Assembly: GCA_036971615.1 (NCBI GenBank)
Contig: JAYKKR010000002.1
Location: 1,054,001-1,118,000, forward strand
Reading direction: 5' to 3'
From: Amyloporia xantha
Lineage: Eukaryota; Basidiomycota; Agaricomycetes; Polyporales; Adustoporiaceae
Length of the DNA: 64,000 nucleotides
A program made the position numbers and the translations under genes. Each line of letters starts with the position of its first letter. Within the stretch, counting starts at the first letter, position 1. Positions 11,319-22,145 of this stretch are shown here, piece by piece. The notes under the pieces were generated by a model that saw nothing but the letters and a program-made list of their open reading frames with translations, did no database searches and was not told where the DNA came from.

Positions 11319-14300
11319 TCACCCTTGAATCTTTTGGAGAGTACCAGAATCCACAATCTTCATGTTTGACTCCAAGGTTGACTTGGTACCTGTACTTATG
11401 CCATCATTGAACCATATCTGCCCATCTGGCATAACTGCACGTGCAGTAAAGTGGAATTGTCCAAAGTATATGATGCCACACAGCCTGTATTGACTTTCAC
11501 CCTGTCCTATGTGGAATATGGAATCAAAGTCTATCTGGAGACCATTTGTGAGAAACACCATAAAGTTGGGTGCTTCAGAGATGGTGTACTGCATCTTGAG
11601 CTTCTTTGGACATCTGGGGCACTTGTGTTGAGTCTTGCACATACACAGGGCATGTAGCCACTCTGATATTTTGCGGTTCTTGGAAGATCCTAGCTTAAAT
11701 GCACACTCCTTCCATAATGGCTTTGTACAGTCCCAGAGCACAGGATTGTCTGTGTCACCCTCAAGCTCAGTGTGGCAGTGATTGCAGATCAGAGTCTTGG
11801 TCACATAATCCTCTGGAATGGCAAGCATGGTTGCACACAGCTTGTATATATCAGTGCCCTCCTTTCCTTCAACTGGAAATGCCTCTGAGTCAAGTTTGTG
11901 AAGCTCAGCTCGGAGTTCATCTCTGGCCTCTTCCATGGACAACATGTGTGTATCCACCTTCTGGAATGTCTGAGTGAATCTGGTGAGCATGGCATTTTGA
12001 CTGGAGATATTTGCTATCCAATGGTCATGACTTTGTCTATACACAGTGTATAGAATGAAGAAAAGAGAGTCATATGCACAGCTATAGCTCCCACCATCCC
12101 ACTTGAATCCAGGAGGACCACTCTTCTCCAGTATGTCAGATGCCTTGGACTTTTTTATCTGGCGCTCACTCTGCTCAGCCATGTCAATCTCTCTTTTGCG
12201 CTTGGTCCCTCTGTTCCTTTGCACCTTGTCATTGCTGACTGTCTCCAATACCTTGGTTCCCTTTGCAGGCACATACTTGGCCAACTGAAGCAGCTGCTTG
12301 ACCTTGAATTCCTGGGCCTTTTTGCTGTTGTCTTTGTGCTTTTTGTCTGGTCTTCCCAGATCCTGCCATGCTGCATCCTCAGTTGGCTCTTCCAGTTCAA
12401 ACACATCTGTCTTGGACCATTTGAGTGCAGAATGCACGGTCTTTGGCACATACAGTGTTCCCTTTGCCTTGCGATATGAATAAATCAGTGCGTTTCTAGT
12501 TGAACCCTCCACCTTTTTGGGCAGATGACATTCATAGCGTAATCGGGTTATCTCATCCAGGATCTCCAGCTCACGGAACTCCTGCCGCAGAGAGCCTGAT
12601 ATTCCACCTGTCATCTTGTTGGAGTCAAATCCTTGCACAATAATAGTGCCTTCATATGTGGATCCTCTGGAAAGACATGTGTATATAGACTGATGGTTTT
12701 TGCAGTTCTGCAGATCACACACATTGTCATGTCGTGTTTGCCCCTGGGATCCAAAGTCAGTCATGGCAAAGTTGGGAATAACAGCCACTTGGTCTCGCAG
12801 AATGGTCAGGGTCTTGTCGTTGGGCATCTTGCATGTGATCTTCAGGGGCTGGTGTGACATTGGAATGACATTCTCTGGAAGACCCTCCAGCTTGATTGGA
12901 GTGGGTGGACATGTCAGTTTCACAAACAAGGTGTCCAAAGCCATCTTGTTATCATCAATGGGTCTGGCTGTCCACCCTGCAACCACACCCTCTGCACCAT
13001 TTGTTACACAGCACTCTGTTGCCTCGTTGGTCTTGATCATCACAGGCATTCCTTGGCACAGTGACAGCTTACCTGGATGGTTGTCTGTACACTCATGTGG
13101 CAGATCCCACAGCACTCGCTGGATATCTGGTTGGATGACATTGCTGGATCGTCTTGGATCAAGAGTGGTTGTCTTGCGCTTTTGCTTTTTCTTGCCCTCA
13201 TTGTCAGATCTCCACTTGTCATCAGAGTAGAATGTGACCAATTGCTGGCCTGTTTCTCTAGCAAAGCGTGCACAGCCCAGCTCATTGATTTTGTCACGAT
13301 ATGCATTCCAAGCAGTAATCACAGAGACATTGCGAAACCTGGGCTGATTTAGTTTGGGTTTGCCCACACCACGTCCTGCAATACGCCCCTGTAGATGTTT
13401 GATGTCAGCTTGTGTACATGACTTGTATCGCATGTTCTCGAGAGCCTTTCTCATTTTTGCATCATTTGGAGTTTGCAGTCTTTGCCTCATGTTTTCACGC
13501 AGTATGACCACTGTGGTAACCTGATGCCAGAGAGCCTTGCCCACAGATGCCTCTTGCTCCCGGTGACTGTGAGTGGTGTGTACAATTGTGCCTACTTTGT
13601 GGGAGTACAGTGGATATGAAGCTCCAGCAGGTGGCAGTTGGGCAAAATCACCAGCAAAGATCATGTTTACTCCTCCAAAGGGATCACCTTCATTCCGTAG
13701 AGCAGCACACATCTTGGCACATATCATGTACAGACTGTGACAGTCCACCATGGATATCTCATCTATGAATATGTAGTCTACATTCTGTAGCCGTGCTCGC
13801 ACTTGCATGAGTGCAGTGATGGAATCAGCCCCAAATTTGCTAAATCCCAGCATGGAATGATAGGTAGATCCTGCAATCAGAGCTGCAGCTGCACCAGTGG
13901 GAGCCATGCACATGAATCTGTAGCCCTCATTGCGCTCTCCAAAGAAATGGATCAAGGCTTTGATCACTTGAGACTTGCCAGTGCCAGCCATACCACCCAG
14001 ATACATTTTGAGTTGTTCACCAGGAGGATCTGTGGCATGATTGGCCACTATGCGAAATGCACGCTCCTGCTCTTTGTTAAGACTGAATTTGGCCACAGTG
14101 CTGTTGATCAGAGTCTGGTCAGCCTCACACTTGGCCTTGAAGTTTTTGTCTAGATAAGACTGGTCAATCACTTTGACTACATTCACATATTTGTCCTCTG
14201 GCATCCCTCCATTAGTGCTTGCATTTGGATTCTTAGCAACTGCTTGCTCTTCACGTGCCCTGAGAATCTCTTGGCGCTTCTCAGTCAGCAGATTACGCCA

Positions 14301-14783
14301 CTCTGATGCTTTCATATGGTCTGCCCTGATCATAGGCTCTTTCAAGGTAGCAACAGCATCTTTGTGCTCTGCAGGAAGACTGTCTAGCCAGCCAGAGGTA
14401 TGCATAATGTTTTCAGCCTGCATCATATGTGCCAGACGTAGTTGAGCTCTGCTTCCCAGTTGTTCCCACTCACTGGCTTCCCCTATCAAGTCTTCATCAG
14501 GACTCAGGCCATCTAATCCTTGATTTGCATAATGCTGGTCATCTAGCTCATCAAGTGTCTTCATGTCTGCTGCAAAGGATGGAGCATTGCCATCCAAGCC
14601 TGCTCTGTGTGCCTTGGAAAAGTCATCTCTGGCATCATTGCACTCATAGCGAAGATGGAAAAACTTCATGACATCTCTCTGTCTGTCAGTAAAACTGTGG
14701 TTCTCAAATGCATCATGCCACAGAGTATCTTTGTCCTGCTTCAAGTCTGCTCCAGAACGCCATGGTTTGAAGAGAGTGAGCAT
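11319..14783 (-). CDS. Helitron PIF1-like helicase with C-terminal ubiquitin-protease-like domain (1,154 residues)
   Basis: This is the C-terminal part of the Helitron transposase polyprotein. Helicase motifs: Walker A GGMAGTGKSQ near residues 263-272, Walker B FIDEISMVD, motif III AGDFAQLPP, and motifs V/VI (SQGQTR, CLSRGSTYEG). Residues about 888-1,154 form a separate domain with a Cys box (SYSCAYDSLFFILY, Cys about 902), a CxxC pair (CNHC) and a second one (CPRC), and a His box (GQFHFTARAV, His about 1,111) followed by WFNDG. This pattern fits a USP/C19-type deubiquitinase fold. The helicase would unwind donor DNA during rolling-circle transposition; a role for the protease is unknown. The Met at 14,783 is unlikely to be the true start: upstream codons (GGALPRKDAGNREEYCL) are needed to link it to the Rep part, and a TGA at about 14,886 now separates them. 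The second copy is cut at 43,260. Confidence 0.85.
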   Translation of the reverse strand: MLTLFKPWRSGADLKQDKDTLWHDAFENHSFTDRQRDVMKFFHLRYECNDARDDFSKAHRAGLDGNAPSFAADMKTLDELDDQHYANQGLDGLSPDEDLIGEASEWEQLGSRAQLRLAHMMQAENIMHTSGWLDSLPAEHKDAVATLKEPMIRADHMKASEWRNLLTEKRQEILRAREEQAVAKNPNASTNGGMPEDKYVNVVKVIDQSYLDKNFKAKCEADQTLINSTVAKFSLNKEQERAFRIVANHATDPPGEQLKMYLGGMAGTGKSQVIKALIHFFGERNEGYRFMCMAPTGAAAALIAGSTYHSMLGFSKFGADSITALMQVRARLQNVDYIFIDEISMVDCHSLYMICAKMCAALRNEGDPFGGVNMIFAGDFAQLPPAGASYPLYSHKVGTIVHTTHSHREQEASVGKALWHQVTTVVILRENMRQRLQTPNDAKMRKALENMRYKSCTQADIKHLQGRIAGRGVGKPKLNQPRFRNVSVITAWNAYRDKINELGCARFARETGQQLVTFYSDDKWRSDNEGKKKQKRKTTTLDPRRSSNVIQPDIQRVLWDLPHECTDNHPGKLSLCQGMPVMIKTNEATECCVTNGAEGVVAGWTARPIDDNKMALDTLFVKLTCPPTPIKLEGLPENVIPMSHQPLKITCKMPNDKTLTILRDQVAVIPNFAMTDFGSQGQTRHDNVCDLQNCKNHQSIYTCLSRGSTYEGTIIVQGFDSNKMTGGISGSLRQEFRELEILDEITRLRYECHLPKKVEGSTRNALIYSYRKAKGTLYVPKTVHSALKWSKTDVFELEEPTEDAAWQDLGRPDKKHKDNSKKAQEFKVKQLLQLAKYVPAKGTKVLETVSNDKVQRNRGTKRKREIDMAEQSERQIKKSKASDILEKSGPPGFKWDGGSYSCAYDSLFFILYTVYRQSHDHWIANISSQNAMLTRFTQTFQKVDTHMLSMEEARDELRAELHKLDSEAFPVEGKEGTDIYKLCATMLAIPEDYVTKTLICNHCHTELEGDTDNPVLWDCTKPLWKECAFKLGSSKNRKISEWLHALCMCKTQHKCPRCPKKLKMQYTISEAPNFMVFLTNGLQIDFDSIFHIGQGESQYRLCGIIYFGQFHFTARAVMPDGQIWFNDGISTGTKSTLESNMKIVDSGTLQKIQG

Positions 14784-14885
14784 GGTCAGACAGTATTCTT
14801 CTCTGTTTCCAGCATCTTTGCGTGGTAGAGCTCCACCAATAAAGTTAGGAACAAGACTCTCCTCTTCTGCGACCAGTCTGGCTTG

Positions 14886-15230
14886 TCAAGATCCATAGCG
14901 TGGATGGTTTTTCAGGAATCGTTCAGGCTGCAATTCATTCATCTCAGCCTGGGCCTTTTGCTCACTGACTAGTGTTTTTGCATTTGCAGTGGTCAGAAGC
15001 AGCTCATCCTCAGATTCTTCTTCCTCTTCTTTTATAGGAGTCAGCTCGGGTAGGCCATCTGGTATCTCATCAACTGTGCTATCATCAACTTTATTTAGTC
15101 TTGTGTTCTCAAACTCATCCTCCGCAGAGATGCCTAATCCCTCATCTATATGATAGTCATTCTCAAAATCTGAATCTCCACTCTCAGCATCAAGGGAATT
15201 TTCCACCGTGTCAAATGATTTAGAGTTCAA
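14886..15230 (-). pseudogene. Acidic linker of the Rep/helicase polyprotein between two TGA codons
   Basis: An acidic, disordered segment (ESGDSDFENDYHIDEGLG, KEEEEESEDE) in the same frame as the Rep domain, bounded upstream by TGA at 15,249 (after VEPIN) and ending at TGA after HPRYGS at 14,886. In copy B the second TGA reads CGA and the frame continues through RQARLVAEEESLVPNFI. Copy B then loses one nucleotide near 44,192 (CCACAATAAAG against CCACCAATAAAG here). The uninterrupted ancestral protein can therefore be inferred from the two copies, although neither is intact here. Confidence 0.6.
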
Positions 15231-15248
15231 GTTGTTTTCTTGGGTCTT

Positions 15249-17348
15249 TCAATTAATGGGCTCCACTCTGGCTCGCCTTATCCAATCATACAGGCAAATA
15301 TGCTCATACTTGGTTGGTCTGTAGACATAGTCATCAGTGGAGGAAAGAGCCACAAATTTGCCCTGGATATTGCCCAACATCACCTTATCAGGGCCTTCTG
15401 GATCAGTAAATATCACTTTTGGTGCTTTTGACAAGTCATCTTCCCATGCATGTCGAACTGCACTGACATATGTTCTCCAGAAGCAAATTCTAAACTTGTG
15501 ACTGGTGTAGTGATCATTGTGGTTCAGCAGATACATGGCAGCCATGGGTCCACCAATCTCTGAGCTTGCTGTAAGTGTGTTGACAATTTTGGTAAGTATG
15601 GATCTTGCCTTTTGTTTACGATCAGAGCTGTCACTCAGCAGCATTTCAGAGTTTTTGTCAAACACTCTTCGAATGGCATCAAACATGGTGTGCGTCTTCA
15701 GGGGAGTTTTTGTAATATAGTCTGTGACATAGGAGATAACTGACTTGATGGCTGTTCCAGAGAGCAGGCTGGTTACATCAGAGTTGCATCGGAGAAGATA
15801 GCTGAGTACTGGAGTATATGTGTTTAGCCAAGCCTCACCTTTCTTCATATTGAGAGCTCCAGTCTCAGGATCCACAGTGGTGTGGGGAAATGTCTGACGA
15901 GGAAAGCGTGCCTTGAGTGAGTTTTTGATCCAGATAAGCATGTGTAAGTGAAGAGTGAGACGTCCTTGTTGCTCTACTGTGCCGTAGTAGGCTGCAGTAT
16001 CACCATAGACCCCTCTGTGATCAACTCCAACACCTAAGACATGTTTAAGAAACAATTCAACCATGACTTTGAAGAAGCGTGCACCTGAAACTGGATTGTT
16101 GGCAATCAGTCTTTTACGTAGATCAGGGTGAAGAATGTGTGGGTGGAACATCTCTTGGGTGTCTGCAAAGTACAATGCAAGAGGATGGGATACATCAGAA
16201 GGAGCAAATGTTATAAACCATGATGGAGCACCCAGAGATGCCGTCAGAGCCCATATTTCATTACGCATTCGTTTCCGGTTTGTGGAGGAGCCTTGAACTT
16301 TGTGAGCAACATGGTCTAGATCATTGATAATTGTAAAACATGCCTTCTCTTCTTCACTCTCAGGCTTCACAGGTCCTTGGCTCAATCGCTTGATCAGATC
16401 TTCTAGTGTGGTCATGGGGACATTTAGTATGCGGTTAGTAATGTCAGCAAAGTTCTTACGGTTGGTAAGTAAATACCCACCTGTTGTGGAGTTCTTTATC
16501 TGCTCATGATTAAATGCAACCAGTGGAAAGTAGCGGTCAAGTTGAAATCGTTTGTCATGATACATAAGTAGCTGCTGCTTACGCTTTGTCTCAGAGACGG
16601 TAGTCACACCTTTGATATTGTTCAATCCACCAAAGCCATAAGGAAAAAGCCACGGAAACATCTGTGGATAGAGCTGTGGGTTATGATAAAGACTCTCTGG
16701 GTTCTTTGCCTGCCCTATGCCCAGCACTTTTCCAGTCTTGAATTGATGGATTGCCTTGGCAATGACTGCTCTGGGATTCTCTGCCATCATATGCATCAAC
16801 TGATCACCAGTTAGACCTTGCACTGCAAAAGGTACAGGCCCCTCCGTTGTTCCCTTGCCTTCACCAGGTCCATTGACTGCAGTTGCTTCAGGATCTTGAT
16901 CCCAGTATGCCTGATGATAGTCAATAATCACTGGAGGCACATCCTCTGGATACTCATTGAGATTTTTGTATGAGATGGACAGATCTGCATAGTCCTCATG
17001 ATTCAGTTTGAGCCATTCCAATGCCTTTGCAACCTTGTCACGTCTCACCAGAAAGGGAGTCCGCTTGTGGTCCTTCTCTGTTGGTCTGTTAGGCCCAATG
17101 TATAAGAATGCAAATACTTCATCAAGCTGTGCTCTGCTTGGTGGAAGTTCAGCATAAACCTCGTGACAGATGACATTAGCCTGCATACGGAAACTGCCAC
17201 TGACTTTGACCTCTGCTATACAGTGGTTGTGTTTGACACGAGCGACAAGCATTTTTTCAACCCAAGTAAGATCACAGAGTTGAGATGGAACCTCTCCAAT
17301 CCAAAGACCATTGGCAAGGGCATTCACTGGTATCTTTTTCTTTTGCAA
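15249..17348 (-). CDS. Helitron Rep (HUH endonuclease) domain
   Basis: Nuclease part of the Helitron transposase (Helitron-like N family). Visible features: a DUF6570-like start (NALANGLWIGEVPSQL) with cysteines just upstream (CADCLDC), a central region with PQMFPWLFPYGFGG and GAPSWFITFAPSD, the HUH metal-binding motif HLHMLIW (His 467 and 469 from the first Met at 17,348), and a two-tyrosine motif YVTDY (Tyr 540 and 544) that would make the DNA-protein bonds. The frame extends upstream without a Met to about 17,460, where a frame change links it to the N-terminal segment. The stop is a TGA at 15,249 that is also present in copy B; the frame continues beyond it into the acidic linker and helicase. 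Copy B (44,604-46,703) differs by only a few residues. Confidence 0.88.
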   Translation of the reverse strand: MQKKKIPVNALANGLWIGEVPSQLCDLTWVEKMLVARVKHNHCIAEVKVSGSFRMQANVICHEVYAELPPSRAQLDEVFAFLYIGPNRPTEKDHKRTPFLVRRDKVAKALEWLKLNHEDYADLSISYKNLNEYPEDVPPVIIDYHQAYWDQDPEATAVNGPGEGKGTTEGPVPFAVQGLTGDQLMHMMAENPRAVIAKAIHQFKTGKVLGIGQAKNPESLYHNPQLYPQMFPWLFPYGFGGLNNIKGVTTVSETKRKQQLLMYHDKRFQLDRYFPLVAFNHEQIKNSTTGGYLLTNRKNFADITNRILNVPMTTLEDLIKRLSQGPVKPESEEEKACFTIINDLDHVAHKVQGSSTNRKRMRNEIWALTASLGAPSWFITFAPSDVSHPLALYFADTQEMFHPHILHPDLRKRLIANNPVSGARFFKVMVELFLKHVLGVGVDHRGVYGDTAAYYGTVEQQGRLTLHLHMLIWIKNSLKARFPRQTFPHTTVDPETGALNMKKGEAWLNTYTPVLSYLLRCNSDVTSLLSGTAIKSVISYVTDYITKTPLKTHTMFDAIRRVFDKNSEMLLSDSSDRKQKARSILTKIVNTLTASSEIGGPMAAMYLLNHNDHYTSHKFRICFWRTYVSAVRHAWEDDLSKAPKVIFTDPEGPDKVMLGNIQGKFVALSSTDDYVYRPTKYEHICLYDWIRRARVEPIN

Positions 17349-18313
17349 ACAGTCAAGGCAATCAGCACATATCTGATTACAATTGGGTAATATAATGGGA
17401 CCCTCACACCGTGCGATAGGACCATCAGCAGAGAATCGCTCCTTGCGGGTGATGGGTTCAACCGATCAACAGACTTCAATAGAGACAAGTCAATATTGCA
17501 TTCATCCAATAAAGCAAGCTGAGTTACTGGAGTCAAAAGAGCACACACAGCACATTGCAGTTCAAAGAACCTATTCTTATTCATGTCTGAGTGAAATCCA
17601 TTGACCACATCAGTGATAAGTTGAGCAGATGGTGCCTCTGGGGGAAAGATATTAAATGAAGTGTCTGTACCATCTTCTTCAGTTTGCTTCTTAACACATA
17701 TGTGATCATTCTTGATAGTAGGCTGTTGTTTTGGCTTGACAGAGTGTTCTTGTTGTCTCAACTTGTCCCGATATAATTGTCATTTCTGTGCATTGGTCAA
17801 GGGATCTGTTTTCAGTGTAAATAGTGATACAAATGAAGGACAAGACACACATTTGTGTTCACCCAATGTACGTGCCATTTCATCCACCTTCATGTGTTTG
17901 TAGTGAACTGATATGCTATGCAGACCAAGTACCTTTTTCAAAGAAGCACCGGATAGACGGCTTGCCAGTGTTTTCAATGGCACATCTGCCAATATAATAT
18001 CATCGTCTTCATGGTATCTATCTTTATCAAGGAGAACATGATCTGCAAATTGGTATTTACCATCAGAATTTACAGATGGTGTACCAAAACATACAAATTG
18101 TTGCAGATCTTGGAAGGACCAATACCGGCTTTTCTTGGCAGCCAACCCTCCACCCACTAAGGATGTATCTAAATGTGAAAACTTGACTTGATAGCATTTA
18201 CATTGAGAATGTTTGCCAACATTACCAGAAATTAACCCAGCTGACATGCTCTTATATATCAGAATGCTTGCTGAATACACTCTGAAGTCATGTCTCCTGA
18301 TGTGATTGCGCAT
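17324..18313 (-). pseudogene. N-terminal part of the Rep protein, interrupted
   Basis: Two in-frame segments are separated by a TGA at about 17,780 (…LTNAQK, stop, QLYRDKLRQQ…). They carry Cys-rich stretches (FFELQCAVCALL, HKCVSCPSF) and a conserved-looking block (KSRYWSFQDLQQFVCFGTP). Such Cys-rich segments are common ahead of Helitron Rep domains. Near 17,455 the frame shifts: KSVDR here must continue as SVEPITRKERF in the Rep frame. Both lesions are also in copy B at the equivalent places. Either the element was already damaged before duplication, or an unrecognised splice or frameshift event is involved. Confidence 0.6.
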
Positions 18314-18852
18314 ACAGTAGAGGGATACACTTTTACCTGGGCTTTGATATCAAAAATGGGCATAAACAGAATCAAATGAAGCTTATACACCAGTTTGAGT
18401 GAGCATGAATCTGGACATGGTTTGATGACATAGCATTTGTTATTTGTATTGTGTGACTCCATATAATATATGAGAACGCGGGTGAATGCTCTGTCGCCAA
18501 GCGACACGGATTTGTATATGAAAGTGCCCGCCAACACTTTGTCGTCAAACGACACGGTATTTATTTCAAGAGTGCCCGCCAACACTCCATTTGTATGTGA
18601 TGCTGTGATATCTAGATCACATAAAGAGACAGAATGGTTATCGGCTGATAATGAGTGGGTACGCACTGCATTTTTCTCGTAGTAATACCCAGATATTGCG
18701 ACAGACTCCATAAGGAGCATAGGCAATAATTCCAGAAGAAAGCATAGCCACAGCAGGGCCACCAAGGTGTGAGTGTTTGACGATTGCAATAACATGATGT
18801 ATGGTAGAAGCAATGGTCGAGTGAGAGATGTGGAACAGAACGCATTTGCCAC
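18259..18852 (-). pseudogene. Upstream extension of the Rep frame, split by a one-base deletion in copy A
   Basis: Near 18,331 copy A has CACTTTTACC where copy B (about 47,685) has CACTTTTTACC. In copy B the frame therefore runs unbroken for 357 codons (47,135-48,208); in copy A it shifts. The upstream part contains two similar units (VLAGTLEINTVSFDD and VLAGTFIYKSVSLGD). Whether it is translated is doubtful; it may be leader sequence with a fortuitous open frame. Confidence 0.35.
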
Positions 18853-19054
18853 GTCATCACCATTCCCAAAGTCACATGATCAGATCACAGTCATGTGACA
18901 AGGTTCAGATCACATGACATGACCCATAACCGCCCTCAAAATCAAATCAAAGACTCTTTCTATTATTCTGGTGCAAGTTGAATATACGCAATTGAATTGA
19001 ACATGTCATTGAATAAGCAGAAGTACGCAAGATACATGAGAGACACAGCTGACA

Positions 19055-22000
19055 TCAATCATTGCTAGTACGGGCAAGTAACATAACAGCCATGATATTG
19101 GTGGAAAGTGTGTCGCCTGAACCCTTGTTGAACTTTCCAACTGTATGCAACACACCGACAAGCGATGCCTCTGGAATCTCACCTTCAAAGACTGGACATT
19201 TGGTCGCAATGTCTTTGAAGTTGAACTCCAGATTCTTGCTGCGCTTGCCTTGGAAGTATGCAGAGCAGTCCCGTACAGGAACTATGGAGCATCAGTAATA
19301 ATACATATACAAGTCAAGAACTTTCTTACTGTGGTCCCAAGGTTCAAGAACATGCGTCCTGGTAGGGTACCATACACCTCCCTGGTGGTTGACGTTGGAG
19401 GATCTGTTGCTTCCTTTGACCGCATTCTTGAGTCTGTCTGTGTATGATCCAGACGCTATATTATGGTTGAGAGTGTGATACAGATAGCTCATATAAGTGC
19501 GCACTTACAGGATGTTGGATTGACAGGTGCTTTGGTGTTGTGTCGTGTTCCAATACCTAAGCCATTGCCAAATGAACGAACATTAAGAGGATTGGCATAG
19601 ACATGACCATAGAAGCCACATGCGAGCTGCCACTCCTGCATCAGCGGATGAATGAGAATGTCCTTGACGTATTTTCCACCAGCTTCTCGTGGCACAAAAA
19701 GCTGAGATCTTATGACAGATCCATACGTGACGCATATGACAGGTTCAAACAACACATCCAGGCTGAGAGTGGCCTTGGCAGTTGCATTGAAGTTGTTGTC
19801 AATGTCGCTGACACGTGCTGGGTTCACAACACGCGTATCAAACTGAGGTGTGGTTATCAGTTTGACCAAAGCTCTGTGGTGTTGTATTTCATTAGATGCA
19901 CCGATGAGGAGCGCATGAGATTCACATACCTCGTGTTGATGGGCTGTGGAGTAAATATGTCGAGTGCCAAAGACAGCAGGATAGGCATAACATCAGACAC
20001 GAGTTCAACAGCACTAATTGTTCATTGAGTCTCCACAATATAGGTGTCTAGGACAATGGATATACATACTCATAAGGCGGAACATCCTGGTAAAAGTCCT
20101 CCAAAAGAGGATCCCACAGCTCTCTGCTCAGCATTCCAGCTATCTTGGGAGAGTCCTTGCCCTTTCCCTTCCTATATGAGAAGTGAGCAGGGATATATCA
20201 CAGTCGAATTGACCATACATACCTGGGTGAGGCCATCTTGTTCTTGTCAGACACCTTGATGTTGCTGACTTCATTGTCTGAAGATGCTTCATCCGCAATG
20301 AGCTCACACCGCTTGTTGGGAGAGTTTGTCTTGGATTTCCTTGGCGGAGTGTCAGCCAAAGTTGGGAACATTGTAAGATTGACATACCTGCCAGGAGTAG
20401 TATGAGCCATATCATCATCACTGTCAACATTGCTCGCCAACCAGGTATTCTTGACAGGACTAGGCCTGTCTCTGTGAACACATATAAGCAAAAACCATAA
20501 GCGCAATATAGCTGCACCTACTCCATTCCGTCTTCCGAGGATGACATGCTACCCGTGAACGCAGGAGCTAAAATCTTTTTGGAGGAGGGGCTCGGGAAGA
20601 TTGTGCTTTTGCCTTCTTGACAGGAGACAAAGATGCAGATTTCCTAGGGCAATACAGTCAACACAAGATTGACCTTATAAGACGACAAAGCAATACTCAC
20701 TTCTTGGGTGTCGCCATCTCAATCTCAGCAAGCTTTCCCTGCAGAGTGTGAAGTTCTCCTTGCAACAACTTGAACTTCTTCCACTCCGGCGACTCACTAC
20801 AAACAAGATAAATTACTCGCCAAGCACAATCATCTTTTTCAACACTGACGTGATCTGACGATGGATCTTCAACTTATCAACACGACGCTCCCTCTCATCT
20901 TCGCTGGTCTCCACTAAAGCATCATCACTATCAGGATGCGGCGTACTGCTGGCGATGAGCTCAGACAGGAACAATGTATCTTATAACATGGACTTACGCT
21001 GCACGTTGCTTCTTCTTGGGTGACGCACTACATGTCAATGAGTCGGTAAAGCTTCTACATATATACATGACTTGACTTACTTGTCACTCTCCTCCTCGTC
21101 GCTCGAGACACTGAGTTGACTTTAGCAGATGCAAACATAACAGGACAAGAACTCACAATTTCAACCGCTTGCGAGGTGTCTTGGAGATGCCACGTTGAGA
21201 TTTGCTACAACCTGCATGAGTGATAGCTGACACAAACAAATAAGATACACGTACGAGGGAGAAGGTGTCTTGGGAGTCGGCGGCGGTGTCAGAGTTTCCT
21301 TTTTCTAAGCAATCATATCAGCGTAGCCACACATGATTCAACACATGAATATACTCACTTTTTCTTAGGCGTCTCAGTAAGTTCAGGTTCCTCAATGACA
21401 GCAGCCTCATTGCTATAAGCATGTTAGAAATAAAACCGAGAAAAGCACTTCAACACATACCTTTCAAGATCGCTTGGGTCTCGATCAGAGCTGGCAAATG
21501 GATCAGATCAACATCAAAACAATATCAAGAGGACAGTGAAATGACACACGATGGATTGCCAGCATCGTCTTCAGATGCCATGTCTACATCCTCCTCAACC
21601 CTATGCAAAATCAGTGATTGTGATGTGAACAACAAGATAATAATTACTTTTGACTTGCACGCCCTTTCGCAGCAAGCACTTGACTAGAATGCGCTATAAG
21701 CATACATATCAAAGTGGCAAAACCAAACATACCTTGTGCCAAACACATCGCTATTGCAATACCATTATCAGCACAAAATAAGGACAATAGATTTCAACAT
21801 GCATACTCATCGTCCTTTTTGATCCTATGTAACATATAATGAGAAACAAGATAACAACAATCCAAGTCCTTCTTACCTTTTGATACGGTCAGATGTGTAT
21901 TCCCTGTGACGTAGAGTATTAGAGCAAGCATACAATGCCAATAACAAATAGGATTACTTACTCGGCATCACTGTCAGATATACTCTCAGCTGAGATTGCT

Positions 22001-22145
22001 TTGCGACCACGACCACGACCACGACCTCTGAAACAAGAGACATGGTCAGGACATGGACCAGATGTTCAGATAGAACAGAGTCATACCGGCCAGGCGTCCC
22101 GCGGTTTGAGGTTCCACGGCCACGAGCTCGAGCGCGTGGTGCCAT
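19055..22145 (-). CDS. Many-exon gene of unknown function, probably nuclear
   Basis: A start at 22,145 gives an Arg/Gly-rich N-terminus (MAPRARARGRGTSNRG) continuing after a GT-AG intron as GRGRGRGRKAISAES. A series of very short exons separated by introns of about 50 nt follows, encoding Ser/Asp/Lys-rich segments (EASSDNEVSNIKVSDKN). The C-terminal about 300 residues look folded: RELWDPLLEDFYQDVPPYE, FVPREAGGKYVKDILIHPLM, SFGNGLGIGTRHNTKAP, and the final YFQGKRSKNLEFNF … NIMAVMLLARTSND before the stop at 19,055. Splice signals and the good reading of the minus frame support this strand over the overlapping plus frames. No known family was recognised. It shares a 0.6-kb divergent intergenic region with the plus-strand gene at 22,758. 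Copy B keeps only the last exons (48,411-49,215). Confidence 0.6.

Noticed and set aside
18470..18682. Plus-strand frames with repeated VPANT units
   Set aside because: A shadow of short direct repeats (AGTGCCCGCCAACACT) in the 5' region of the Rep gene; not supported as protein.
19145..20028. Plus-strand open frames opposite the 19-22 kb gene
   Set aside because: The minus strand gives longer, splice-linked exons with protein-like composition; the plus frames are not connected by splice signals.
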